Shown: piece after piece, positions 10,995 to 21,904 of the stretch
Layout: each line of letters begins with the position of its first letter
Numbering within the stretch: position 1 is the stretch's first letter
Source: Gymnothorax reevesii
Lineage: Eukaryota; Chordata; Actinopteri; Anguilliformes; Muraenidae
Reading direction: 5' to 3'
DNA length: 64,000 bases
Assembly (NCBI GenBank): GCA_029721435.1
Contig: CM056576.1
Location: forward strand, 115,743,166 to 115,807,165
The notes under the pieces: model-generated
Database searches by the model: none
What the model saw: the letters and a program-made list of their open reading frames with translations, nothing else
What the model was told of the DNA's origin: nothing
Position numbers and translations under genes: made by a program

Positions 10995-11846
10995 TCCCCG
11001 AACGCCGAATGGCGTTTTGAACAATTTACTATTTCTAGATTGGCCACCAGGGGCCAAAAACTGAAAAAAAAAATCACTGTTCTGCGATAACTTCAGTAAT
11101 ATTTCAATTACAAATTTCAAGTTTTACACCTGAGTAAGTATCATAAAAAGGAAAAACTGATTTGATTTTGGACAATTTACGATCTCTAGATTGGCCACCA
11201 GGGGCCAAAAACTGATTTACATGTTAACGCGATAACTGCAGTAATATTTCAATTAGAAATTCCAAGTTTTGCATATAAGTAAGTATTATAAAGAGAAAGA
11301 ACTGATTCGATTTTGGGCAATTTACAATTTCTAGATTGGCCACCAGGGGCCAAAAACTGAAAAAATCACTGTTTTTATCACATCTCTGGAATTATTTGTC
11401 CGATTGACCTCAAATCAAGTGCAAATGAAAGGTCATGACCTGAGGATGTGTCCCACAATGACATTATACCTGTTTGGTTCAAAATTTTGACACAAGGTGG
11501 AGCTTTATCACATAAAATTCACCATTTTTGCTATGTCTTTGGAACTATTTCTCCAATTGACATGAAACTATGTGTAACTGGGCTTTACCTGTAAGGGCAA
11601 GGTCATGACCTCACAACGTGTCACATGATGACATCATGTCTGTATGGTTCAATATTTTGCCACCAGGTGGCCCTTTGTGATGGAAAATTTCCATTTTGGC
11701 CATATCTTCAGAACCATTTGACCGATTGACCTGAAATTAAGTTCAAATGAAAGTCTATTCAAGGTCTATTCAAGGATTGGGGAATTGGAGGATTGGGGCG
11801 TCCGGGCATATACCCCCAGCCGTCGCCTCCGATGGCATAAGCCTAG
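10995..11846 (+). mobile_element. Non-autonomous Helitron, copy 1
   Basis: The left end begins TC (TCCCCGAACGCCGA) after an A. The right end is CCTAG followed by T. Just inside the right end is the hairpin GCCGTC-GCCTCC-GATGGC (11819-11836), six bases before CTAG. These are the hallmarks of Helitron ends and A|T insertion, with no inverted repeats or target duplication. The inside holds three roughly 145-bp diverged direct repeats around TTGGCCACCAGGGGCC (11040, 11190, 11337). No Rep/helicase gene is present. A second copy with the same ends lies inverted at 43729-44419. Confidence 0.85.
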
Positions 11847-12157
11847 TTTTTTTGCTTACTTGCATTTGTTCTATAACTTTCCGTTCAGGGCCTGTCCTCT
11901 CAAAACTTAACAACCAAGTTGACCTAACTTTAAAAATCTTTTATTTTTATTTATTAATTTTTTTGCAGGAAAGAAAAAAGTAATCTTATAAGCATTATGA
12001 CTGCAATGCAAAATGTATTGTATTTAGCATGAAGTGATGGCAGGTGCATTGGACTGGGATCAAATATGTAGATATCACTTACGCAGGTTTCCTGTTGAGG
12101 CTTTATCGCCTTTTAGGTTTTGATTAAAAACATCTTCAAAGCTGTAGAATTCTACCA
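11847..12157. other. Spacer downstream of V3
   Basis: AT-rich DNA between the Helitron and the V3 recombination signal. Nothing else is recognised. Confidence 0.5.
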
Positions 12158-12195
12158 GGTTTTTGTTTGGGAGTTGGCATTAATGTATCACTGTG
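12158..12195 (-). other. V3 recombination signal (22-bp spacer)
   Basis: Heptamer CACAGTG (12195-12189), a 22-bp spacer and nonamer ACAAAAACC (12166-12158). Both are at consensus, although the spacer and coding flank are unrelated to those of the other V segments. Confidence 0.9.
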
Positions 12196-12631
12196 CTACG
12201 CCTTAATGCACAGTGATACACTGAAGTGTCTTCAAGAATTAATTTTTTAATTTTCAAAGCTGTTTTTCCAGTGGATTTGTCAGCTGTTGCATCAAATCTC
12301 TCTTTGGCAAACTCAGATGTGCTAGAGTAGTCCCCCCTGCGTAGTATAAATTGAAGGGCTGACCCAGGGTACTGTCGGTACCAGTAGTAAGTATCTTCAT
12401 ATGCTGAGCTGCCTGCGGTGAAGGTACATTCTATGGACACTTCTTCTCCTTCCTTCTTGTTCAGTAATTTGACCTCTCCCGCTGAAATGGCTAAATATGA
12501 TACAAACAGAAAAAATAATAATAATTGCAAAAAATATCTGCAGCAAGAACAGACCAATATATTCTGCTGAGGTCACAAAATAATAACTTACAGAAGGTAA
12601 CTGTTAGCATCAGTCCTACAAGAAGCCCCAT
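12196..12631 (-). CDS. TRAV: V3: T-cell receptor alpha/delta variable segment of a separate family
   Basis: The leader exon 12592-12631 encodes MGLLVGLMLTVTF with a T|GTAAGT donor. After a short intron of about 100 bp comes the V exon 12196-12490, entered after a pyrimidine-poor but valid TTTAG acceptor in phase 1. It shows the first Cys (VSIECTF), the Trp in YYWYRQYPGSALQFIL and the second Cys in TSVYHCALRRS. Tyr-His-Cys instead of Tyr-Tyr-Cys, and the lack of the usual proline after CALR, set it apart. No stop or frameshift. It is the only member of its family in the window and is not in a visible duplication block. A delta-type use is possible but cannot be shown. Confidence 0.9.
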
Positions 12632-12829
12632 TAGGAGATGAGCATTCGGATCATAAGTGGAGACAGAACTCATGGGGCAGAATTTGTGCTTTAGGTTAAC
12701 TGTGAGGATGAGTGGGAGGGGCAACAGGGCTCTCGTAACAATATAAAAGAAAGCAAAACCACAAAACGTCTCTCTGCATGTGGGGCTGGACCAGTCGTCC
12801 GACGCTACTGCTCACGTTCTGACCGAAAA

Positions 12830-13352
12830 GAATAAGAGGAACCTTGTTACACCTGTGGTACTCTCCATCGGCTTCCTGTCCCATATGGGATTTATTTTAA
12901 AATTTTGCTATTGACCTTTGAATCTCCTAATAGATTAGCTCTGCCTTATTTAGCTGAACTCCTGCAGGCCTACACTCTGGCTAAAGCGCTGAGATCAGCC
13001 AATCAGCTACTCTTAGAAGTGCCCAAATCGAGGCTCAAAACAGAGGGCGACTGAGCTTTTGAACTGGCTGCCCCTAAACTGTGGAACTGCTTACCTCTCT
13101 ATATCAAGTCTGTCTCCACTTGCAAACCTTTTATATCACTATTGAAAACCCATCTCTTCTCCTTGGTCTTTCCTTCCAGTTGATAATGTTTACTGTCTAT
13201 GCAGATTTTACTGTTGCTATTTTTGATTCTCTGATGTGATTTATACTGTTTTTTGTGTTGTGTTTTTGTATCTTTTTACTTGTGAAGCACTTTAGTCAAC
13301 TGTATGTTGTTTTTAAATATGCTTTGCAAATAAATTTGACTTGACTTCACAT
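12830..13352 (+). mobile_element. 3' fragment of an L2/CR1-type LINE
   Basis: Translation gives a frame-broken C-terminal end of the type found in L2/Rex1-like LINEs (around 13065-13160: a PKLWNSLPL-like run, then LLKTHLF). A short 3' tail follows with AATAAA and TTTGACTTGACTT. No upstream polymerase remains, so this is a 5'-truncated copy. The clade is a judgement from the tail only. Confidence 0.55.
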
Positions 13353-14537
13353 GAAAACTTATTAGAAGTGAAAGAGATAATTTGTGCTCTCGTTCTATTT
13401 ATCCACCCTCTTTTCATGTTATATTACCATGCAATAGTAAATTTATGAAGCTCATCAATGAGGCAAATTGCTGTCACTACATTGACTGTGACTTAAACAG
13501 AGATGTGCCTTTACCTAAAAAAAGTCATCTGCTGAAACTAGTTTACTAAGAAGAATAGTCAATTGATCACATTTTTGAGACATGTGTGCAATTCTAATGC
13601 AAATAAATTCTTTTTTAGCTTCTTATGAGGCATAATTTACTCCTCTCTCCTCCAAAAGAATTTGAACTGCAAATGCTATGGAAAAAATTGAGTTTGGGAT
13701 GAAAAGAAGTGCTTGAGACGACAGATCCAAAGACAGATTATATTTGTAATGGCTGGTAAAACAGAGATGGCAAGAGCAGCGACCAGATAGAGAAAGAGAA
13801 CCACGAACACAGAACAAGCAGAGAATATACAGACCACTAGAAAGTACTTGCACTTCCAAAGGACGTATAATAGTTTGAAAAACCGGAACCAAAGCGAAAG
13901 AGAAAAAAGTAGAAAAGGGAAAATTCCTAAAGAGGAAGGAACCCCAATAATAACTGAAAGATATAAAGTCACAGAGATTCTGACTCGAGAAATCTTCGGC
14001 TATAGTGCTTAGCAACAAACAGACACTCTAGCAAAGGAGGCGTGGCGGACATCTGGCTTATATACAGTCCAGTGAAGCGCCGCCCCAGTTCAATCAGCCA
14101 GCTGGTTAAAGAATCCGATTGAAAAGGAATTTGATCTCGTCAGGGATGAGAGCACCAAAGAAAAGTCCAAAACACACGCATCCCTCACAAACCATAACAA
14201 TATTACTAGTATTTTCATGTACATGGGTTAAACAACTTAGAACATACACCATTTGCATAAGAACACCCAAATGAAGATGCTGGTGGTAAAAGTACTGAAG
14301 TCACAAAATGGCTATTTTGAGATTTGGGGTCTGCAGATCTAATGGATCCATTAAATATGCCAATTACAAATTTGTAGTTTTTGAACATTTCATAATAATC
14401 TGTAATATTTACAATTTATACCAAAATAAAAAATAAAATAAATGAATGAAAGTCGACCTTCAACCTGTGAAATAGTAGTGGTCCAAGTCTTCTTGATCAT
14501 GGTCCAACTAAACAAAGACAGATGGACAGACAGTGAC

Positions 14538-14538
<1 letters not shown>
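13353..14538. other. Intergenic DNA without recognised gene
   Basis: The minus-strand frames at 13623-14018 are hydrophobic and overlap in two phases. They show no domain and look fortuitous. No terminal repeats were found. Confidence 0.4.

Positions 14539-14604
<66 letters not shown>
14539..14604. repeat. (GATA)n microsatellite
   Basis: About 16 uninterrupted GATA units. Confidence 0.97.
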
Positions 14605-14690
14605 AACAATGCAGCAAAATAGGGACATCTGGTGGATAACAGGAAACCCAACAGTTCAGAGTCCATGTAAAGTATTAATGATGTTTCTTC

Positions 14691-15240
14691 CATTGACTGT
14701 ATAAAAAGATGGACACCGCACCTGGGTCTGAAAAGTGAGGCCAATGCGGAAATCTCTTAAAATTACATTCTATATATTCTACTTAATGGCCAGCAGATGG
14801 CAACATCGATAGTTGCAGAAGGAAGTTCAATGCTTTAGGAGGGTATGAGAAAATGACCCTACTTTCCCAACTGATTTATTATTTCAGTAATGATTCTCCA
14901 CATTATTCTATAGTTGCAATCGCAGGTTTCAAGTCCCCTTCGATATGTCATGATGTCTACTTTTGTAAAGTATGGTCCCAAATACTCTAGAATAAAGGAT
15001 AATGCCAGATATGTTCTTGAGGACATGGCTACCCTCTGGTTCCTGCTAGATACGGTCAGATCCACCCATAGATCCACCCCTCGCTCCTCGCTGGATCTTC
15101 AATTCATGCTCTCGTCTAATAGGAATCACATCCAGTTTCAAAATGACGAAATGGGGCTATTCAAATAGGTTTCCGAAATTGTATGCTGAAACCAACGGGT
15201 GACATCATGCTTGTTTCGTCCATCTTTTTCTAAATCTATG
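14691..15240. mobile_element. hAT-like MITE with perfect 8-bp target duplication
   Basis: The ends pair CATTGACTGTATAAAAAGAT with the mirror of ATCTTTTTCTAAATCTATG. The 8-bp direct repeat GTTTCTTC flanks it at 14683-14690 and 15241-15248. The 550-bp body has no transposase. The duplication length points to the hAT superfamily. Confidence 0.78.
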
Positions 15241-16649
15241 GTTTCTTCCAACTGGCGTACACCAGTATGATTACTGTGCTATGAGTCTCAGTGCATGGAA
15301 TAAGGGTGTCTAGTTTTATCAGCTAAGGGCCAGTGTGGGCGCACATTTCAGTTCATGCTGAATAATATAAAACTTGATTGAACTAATTATCCCATCATGG
15401 TACTCCGCTGAGTCTTTGATTAGAAGAATCAGGCATTTTAGCATTGGGTTGTAACAAAAATCAGAATACACACTGGTCCTTTATAGATAAGTGAGGACAG
15501 CCTGGCAAGGAACATCTAAAGAAACAAAAATAGAATGAAAGACTACTACTCAACACCTTTATAATGTCCGAACCTCAAAGTATTCAGTGCTGTGAAAACA
15601 TATTTGCCTCCTTCATGATTTCTTTTTTTTTTTTTTTTTGCATATTTGTCACACCAAAATGCTTCAGTTCATCAGTCACTTCCTTCCTCCTCCAGGAAAA
15701 TGCAATTTCATGTGGCATAAAATATATATAATATAATATTTCTATCAAAATATTTATTTTTTTAATTTAATTTAATTTAATAGTCCACTAACTTTAATAA
15801 GGCAGTTACGATAGTTTAAATAGAGATTACTGTCTGAATACGACATATTCTAGTTTAAAGAAAACGGCACTGAAGATTTTTTATTTACATGTGCTTGAGA
15901 CATTTTCGACATAGTTAATTTGCCATATGTTACCCTATTTTTTATCTATTGATAGATTTTTTTTAATTTGCTTTTTGCTATTTCCTTTAAAAACTTCTAT
16001 GGATGCCTGAATTTTGTACCTTGGAAGCACAAGCAGCTGTGTCATTGAAGGAACACAAAACACCATAGAACAGTTCGAAGTCATCATTTAAACTTTCATC
16101 CACTTTTTCAGCAAATTTCAGAGAATTACCAACCCAATTACCAATCTTATTACTGTTCTTCAACCACTGTGGCCATTGGCATAATCTTGTTTTATTCTGA
16201 AACTGGATACTTTGGAGATGACTCTCCAAAAGAGAGAATTAACAGAGATTGTTACTAGAAGTGAGTAACAAATTTTTTTCTGATTGAAAAAAAAGTTTTT
16301 TTTTTTTTCTTCTTGTGGCTCTGTGTTAAAGTCTCATCGACAAAGACTAAAAAACACAACGGAGGCACCGATGCAATCTAGATCGACCACAGATTCAAAT
16401 ATTATGATAATGCAACCAAGAATTAATATTGTGCTGATTTTTTACAAATGTAATGTCCTGTTGTTTTCAAAAATATAATTTTGGAGATGGCAAAAGGACT
16501 TTTGGTAACTGCTCCCCATTCACCCACCAAAAAAAGAAAAAAAAAAGTTTGCTCCTCTTGAGCCATTTGTTGACTATAAGAACAATCCTGGTCTAAGTTG
16601 AAAAGCAGTACCTGTGAGATCTTTCCCAAAGGAAGAATTACTCAAAATA
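15241..16649. other. Intergenic DNA with a degraded MITE end
   Basis: Around 15587-15665 the words AGTGCTGTGAAAACATATTT and GCATATTTGTCACACCAAA look like one arm of a common fish mariner-type MITE. The other arm is not found. Otherwise A/T-rich with no gene. Confidence 0.35.
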
Positions 16650-16881
16650 TACTCTTCCAAAAAAGAAACTTTGCATTGTTTTAGCATCAATTTATTATAC
16701 ATGAAATGTTTTGACAAATGTGGAAAACATATTGAAATATACTTTTCCAAAAAAGAAACTAAACAAATATTGAATTATTGATTACACTTTCTTTTCAATA
16801 TGTTTTCCACATTTGTCAAAACATTTCATGTATAATAAATTGATGCTAAAAACAATGTATAGTTTCTTTTTTGGAAGTGTA
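16650..16881. mobile_element. Palindromic MITE with TATACT-CTTCC ends
   Basis: A left arm from TACTCTTCCAAAAAAGAAAC through GACAAATGTGGAAAACAT (16650-16735) is mirrored by 16792-16881, giving a near-perfect hairpin of about 90 bp per arm. A third copy of the end sequence (ACTTTTCCAAAAAAGAAAC, 16741-16759) sits inside. TA dinucleotides at both borders fit a mariner/Tc1-type MITE. Confidence 0.78.
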
Positions 16882-17312
16882 TATCACTGAAATAAAGAAA
16901 AACCATTCGAAAAGTGTCAAATATACAACATTTTTATGGGTTTATATGTAAGGTAGATATAGCTCTTGTTATTGAGTCAAGAATCACAACAGAGCCACAG
17001 CCACAAGCCTGGCAAAAGAAAAGCTTCAAGTTTCATGGTAATTAAAAAAATACATATTGCTCTACATCTTTCACCACTGACTTAATGTTTCAAAACCTGC
17101 TGCTTAATTTATGGATGACAATAAACAGTTAACAATTTGAAGACAGATCTGATGTAAACATTGAGATGTATGAAGCATCATATGGTAGGATAAGCTTGGT
17201 TATGGTAGGACAATGGATGTGCTCTCGGAGAGATAAAACATCAACAAATACTGACACACAGACCGAATATACTCTGTTAGAACAACCAACACCTGACTAG
17301 ATTGTCTGCCTT
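16882..17312. other. Intergenic DNA, nothing recognised
   Basis: A/T-rich DNA between the palindromic MITE and the RTE element. Confidence 0.5.
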
Positions 17313-17325
17313 CATCTTGGTTGTC

Positions 17326-20300
17326 CATCCATCCATCCATTTTCTACCACTTATCCGGGGCCGGGTCGCGGGGGCAGCAGTCTAAGCAGGGATGCCCAGA
17401 CTTCCCTCTCCCCGGATACTTCCTCCAGTTCTTCCGGGGGTATCCCGAGGCGTTCCCAGGCCAGCCGAGAGACATAGTCCCTCCAGCGTGTCCTGGGTCT
17501 TCCCCGAGGCCTCCTCCCGGTGGGGCATGCCCGGAACACCTTCCCAGGAAGGCGTCCAGGGGGCATCCGATAAGGATGCCCGAGCCACCCCAGCTGGCCC
17601 CCCTCGACTTGGAGGAGCAGTGGCTCTACTCTGAGCTCCTCCCGGGTGACAGAGCTCCTCACCCTATCTCTAAGGGAGCGGCCCGCCACCCAACGGAGGA
17701 AACGCATTTCAGCCGCTTGTACCCGAGATCTCGTTCTTTCAGTCATGACCCAGAGTTCATGGCCATAGGTGAGGGTAGGAACGTAGATTGACTGGTAAAT
17801 CGAGAGCTTTGCCTTTCGGCTCAGCTCCTTCTTCACCACGACAGATCGGAACAATGACCGCATTACTGCTGCCGCTGCACCGATCCGTCTGTCAATCTCA
17901 CGCTCCATCCTTCCCTCACTCGTGAACAAGACCCCAAGATACTTGAACTCCTCCACTTGAGGCAAGAACTCTCCTCCAACCCAGAGGGGACAAATCACCT
18001 TTTTCCGGTCGAGAACCATGGCCTCGGACTTGGAGGTGCTGATTCTCATCCCAGCCGCTTCACACTCGGCTGCAAACCGCCCCAGTGCATGCTGAAGGTC
18101 CTGGTTCGAAGGAGCCAACAGGACAACATCATCCGCAAAAAGCAGAGATGGGATCCTGTGGTCCAGAAAAACCGAACTCCCTCCGCCCCCTGGCTGCGCC
18201 TAGAAATTCTGTCCATAAAAATAATGAACAGAACCGGTGACAAAGGGCAGCCCTGCCGGAGTCCAATATTCACCGGGAACAGGTCTGACTTACTGCCGGC
18301 AATGCGAACCAAGTTCCTGCTCCGGTCATACAGAGACCGCATGGCCCTTAGTAGAGGGCCCCGGACTCCATACTCCCGAAGCACCTCCCACAGAATGCCA
18401 CGAGGAACACGGTCGAATGCCTTCTCCAAGTCCACAGAACACATGTGAACAGGTTGGGCAAACTCCCATGCACCCTCAAGCACCCTGCGGAGGGTAAAGA
18501 GCTGGTCCAGTGTTCCACGACCGGGACGAAAACCGCATTGTTCCTCCTGAATCCGAGGTTCGACTATCGGCCGGATTCTCCTCTCCAGCACCCTGGAATA
18601 GACTTTACCCGGGAGGCTGAGAAGTGTGATCCCCCTATAGTTGGAGCACACCCTCCAGTCCCCCTTAAATAGAGGAACCACCACCCCGGTCTGCCAATCC
18701 AGAGGCACTGTCCCCGACTGCCACGCGATGCTGCAGAGGCCTGTCAACCAAGACAGCCCGACTACATCCAGAGACTTGAGGTACTCAGGGCAGATCTCAT
18801 CCACCCCCGGTGCCTTGCCACCGAGGAGCTGCTGAACTACCTCAGTGACTTCAGCCCGAGTGATGGATGAGTCAGCCTCTGAGTCCCCAGCCTCTGCTTC
18901 CTCTACGAAAGGCGTAACAGCGGGATTGAGGAGGTCCTCGAAGTATTCCTTCCATCGGCTGATAAAATCCCCAGTTGAGGTCAACAGCTCCCCACCCCCA
19001 CTGTAAACAGTGTTGGCAGGGTACTGCTTTCCCCTCCTGAGGCGCCGGACGGTTTGCCAGAATTTCTTCGGGGTCGACCGATAGTCCTCCTCCATGGCCT
19101 CCCCGAACTTTTCCCTTACCCAAGTTTTTGCTTCCGCCACCGCCCGGGCCGCAGCACGCTTAGCATGCCGGTACCGGTCAGCTGCCTCAGGCGTCCCGCG
19201 AGCTAGCCAAGCTCAGTAAGACTCCTTCTTCAGCTTGACAGCATCCCTTACTTCCGGTGTCCACCACCGGGTTTGGGGATTGCCGCCATGACAGGCACCG
19301 GAAACCTTACAACCACAGCTCCGAACAGCCGCGTCAACAATGGAGGTGGAGAACATAGTCCATTCAGACTCAATGTCTCCAGCCTCCCTTGGGATCTGGA
19401 CAAAGCTCTCCCGGAGGTGAGAGTTGAAAACCCCTCTGACAGAGGGTTCTGCTAGACGTTCCCAACAAACCCTCACAAAACGTTCGGGTCTGCCAAGTCT
19501 GTCCAGCTTCCTCCTCCGCCGGCGGATCCAACTCACCACCAGGTGATCAGTGGACAGCTCAACCCCTCTCTTCACCCGAGTGTCCAAGACATACGGCCGA
19601 AGGTCAGATGACACAACCACAAAGTCGATCATTGACCTCCGACCTCGGGTGTCCTCGTGCCACGTGCACTGATGGACACCCTTATGCTTGAACATGGTGT
19701 TCGTTATGGACAAACCGTGACTAGCACAGAAGTCCAATAACAGAGCACCGCTCGGGTTCAGATCGGGGAGGCAATTCCTCCCAATCACGCCCCTCCAGGT
19801 AACACTGTCGCTACCCACGTGGGCGTTGAAGTCCCCCAGTAGAACGATGGAGTCCCCATTCGGAGCACTTTCCAGTACCCTTCCTACGGACTCCAAGAAG
19901 GTCGGGTACTCTGCACTGCCATTCGGCCCATAAGCCGAAATGACAGTGAGGCACCAGTGCCCGACCCGAAGGCGCAGGGCAGCGACCCTCTCGTTCACCG
20001 GGGAAAACTCCAACACCTGACGGCTAAGCTGGGGGGCTATAAGCAAACCCACACCAGCCCGCCGCCTCTCACAGCGGGCAACTCCAGAGTAGAAGAGAGT
20101 CCAGCCTCTCTCAAGGAGTTTGGTTCCAGAGCCCAGACTGTGCATGGAGGTGAGCCCGACTATCTCTAGCCGGTATCGCTCGACCTCCCGCACAAGCTCA
20201 GGCTCCTTCCCCCCCAGTGAGGTGACATTCCATGTCCCCAGAACCAGATTCAGAGTCCGGGGATTGGGTCGACGGGGCCCCCGCCCACGACTGCCACCCA

Positions 20301-20682
20301 AAACACAAGGCATCAGCCCCTTCTGAACCCTCCCGCGGAGGATGGGCCTACAGGAAAGCGGGCCCACGTCGCTCGTTCGGGCTATGCCCGGGCGGGTCCC
20401 GTGAGTGGAGGCCCGACCACCAGGCGCTCGCCTACCAACCCCAACCCCAGGCCTGGCTCCAGGGTGGGGTCCCGGTGACGCCAATCTGGGCGACGTAAGC
20501 ATCCTCGATTTTTGAGCATTCATTAGGGGTTTTCGAATCGCTCTTTGTCTGACCTGTCACCTAGGACCTGTTTGCCCTGGGAGACCCTACCAGGGGCAAA
20601 TAAGCCCCAGACAACATAGCTCCTAGGATCATCCAGGTGCTCAAACCCCTCCACCACGATAAGGTGGCGATTCAAGGAGGGG
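17326..20682 (-). mobile_element. Complete RTE-clade (Rex3-like) LINE with 13-bp target duplication
   Basis: A 3.36-kb element read on the minus strand. It is bracketed by the direct repeat CATCTTGGTTGTC (17313-17325 and 20683-20695). The 3' end is a short GGAT tandem repeat (17326-17341) rather than poly(A), as in RTE-type LINEs. The GC content is clearly higher than that of the surrounding DNA. From 5' to 3' it holds a leader of about 160 bp, an endonuclease region and a reverse transcriptase region. The length and structure suggest a nearly full-length copy of recent origin. The Rex3/RTE assignment is by overall layout and tail. Confidence 0.85.
17351..20523 (-). pseudogene. RTE-type endonuclease/reverse transcriptase polyprotein, two lesions
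   Basis: It would nick target DNA and copy its own RNA into the nick. The endonuclease part (19213-20523) has the AP-endonuclease signature: [28 protein letters not shown] and STDHLVVSW. The frame ends at a TGA (19213-19215) where the neighbouring codons suggest an original CGA. The RT part follows (18046-19140) with LLGGKAPGVDEI, VPLFKGD, EEQCGFRPGRGT, CSVDLEKAFDRVPR and LRQGCPLSPVLF. A shift near 18170 moves the ADDVVLLAPS-type box and the C-terminal region into the frame 17351-18118. That frame ends with a WLGHPYRMPPGR-type stretch and PPRPGPG. The two lesions make it inactive, but the rest is well kept. Confidence 0.88.
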
Positions 20683-20695
20683 CATCTTGGTTGTC

Positions 20696-21362
20696 TCATT
20701 CATAATATTCATGTGTGATCCTGTTCCAAACATTTGCTTTTCTGGACAAGAAGGCCAGTCTGAGCACCTAAAACAGTCTTACAATGATTCTCCTTTCAGG
20801 GCTTCTAAGCCCAGCTTAACAATGGTGACTCTTCATTGGGGCAATATTGATGTACGTTTTCACCAGGGAAGGAATTTATCAGCCTTCACTTTAGAATAGC
20901 CCCGCTGAAAAATCCTGCTTGCTACAGAAAAACTGAGAGGCTATTCATTCATACCAAACCATTGTTTTCCCTGAATAATGAAATCATTAAATTGAGATCT
21001 TATGAAAACAAAACAACAGTGTAGTACATAAACTCATAGCAGGAAACAAACATAGAAATGGGCTCACCCAAATTAATGCTTAAGACATCCATGACATGGC
21101 ATGTCATGCGTGATGAGAATCTCAGGGGAAAATAGGCCTGTCATATTTAATGCATTATCACAAAACAAAACATTGTCTTTTTGAAATGTCAAATGAATTA
21201 TGTCATGTTAGGAAAACAAAGTAACGTTATGTGGAGTTCTTGAGAAAAGTTTTCCAAGGAAAACAATCAATGCTATTTTGAAATGACCTTAAAAATTCAA
21301 GCTGTTTTGAAAACAAATTAAATTTATTGCGGGAAAACAAAGTAAATAAGATATATTAATAT
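20696..21362. other. Intergenic DNA, nothing recognised
   Basis: A/T-rich, with several GGAAAACAAAGTAA-like words near 21210 and 21330. No gene or terminal repeat was identified. Confidence 0.45.
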
Positions 21363-21904
21363 ATGGGGCTCTCAATTTGTTGCCTAGTCGCAGGCACAGC
21401 GAATGGGGGGAGCACTGCGCCTACGGGGTGTATCCAGGCGTATTTTGCCATTTTGTTCCCCGCGCAGCCCGATGCTAGTAGTCCTCTGTCCCGCCTCTGT
21501 CCCTCCTGCCGGCGCAAGTAGCAAAGAGGGAGGAGAGAAAGTGTGAGTGGGTTTAACACAGCCGAGTCAAATCTTCACCAATCAAATGAGCTCCTCTCCT
21601 TTTAAATGTTGGAATAAAGAGGCCTCTGTCCTATATTTGCATGATGTGTTAATATTGCATTTTACTTTGCTGCTCAGGCATGTTTTCTGCACTGCTTACG
21701 TCTATATTAAGCATTACGAATATGAGTTAGCTGGCTAGCTAGGGCATTCGCAAATTATTATCATTAGCGAACTTGAATGGAATTTCAAGACGAAACAACA
21801 TCAGATCATTCAAACTTATGCAGTTGGAATGAAATACGGCGGTTGCTCATTTATTTCTTCTGCCTGCATCATTGGGAAGAGAAATGACGGATAGCGTGTT
21901 CCTA

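Noticed and set aside
13623..14018. Hydrophobic minus-strand frames as membrane proteins
   Set aside because: Two overlapping frames with no domain, no splice context and biased composition; they look fortuitous.
17321..20498. Plus-strand open frames through 17321-20498
   Set aside because: They are GC-driven shadows of the minus-strand LINE genes.
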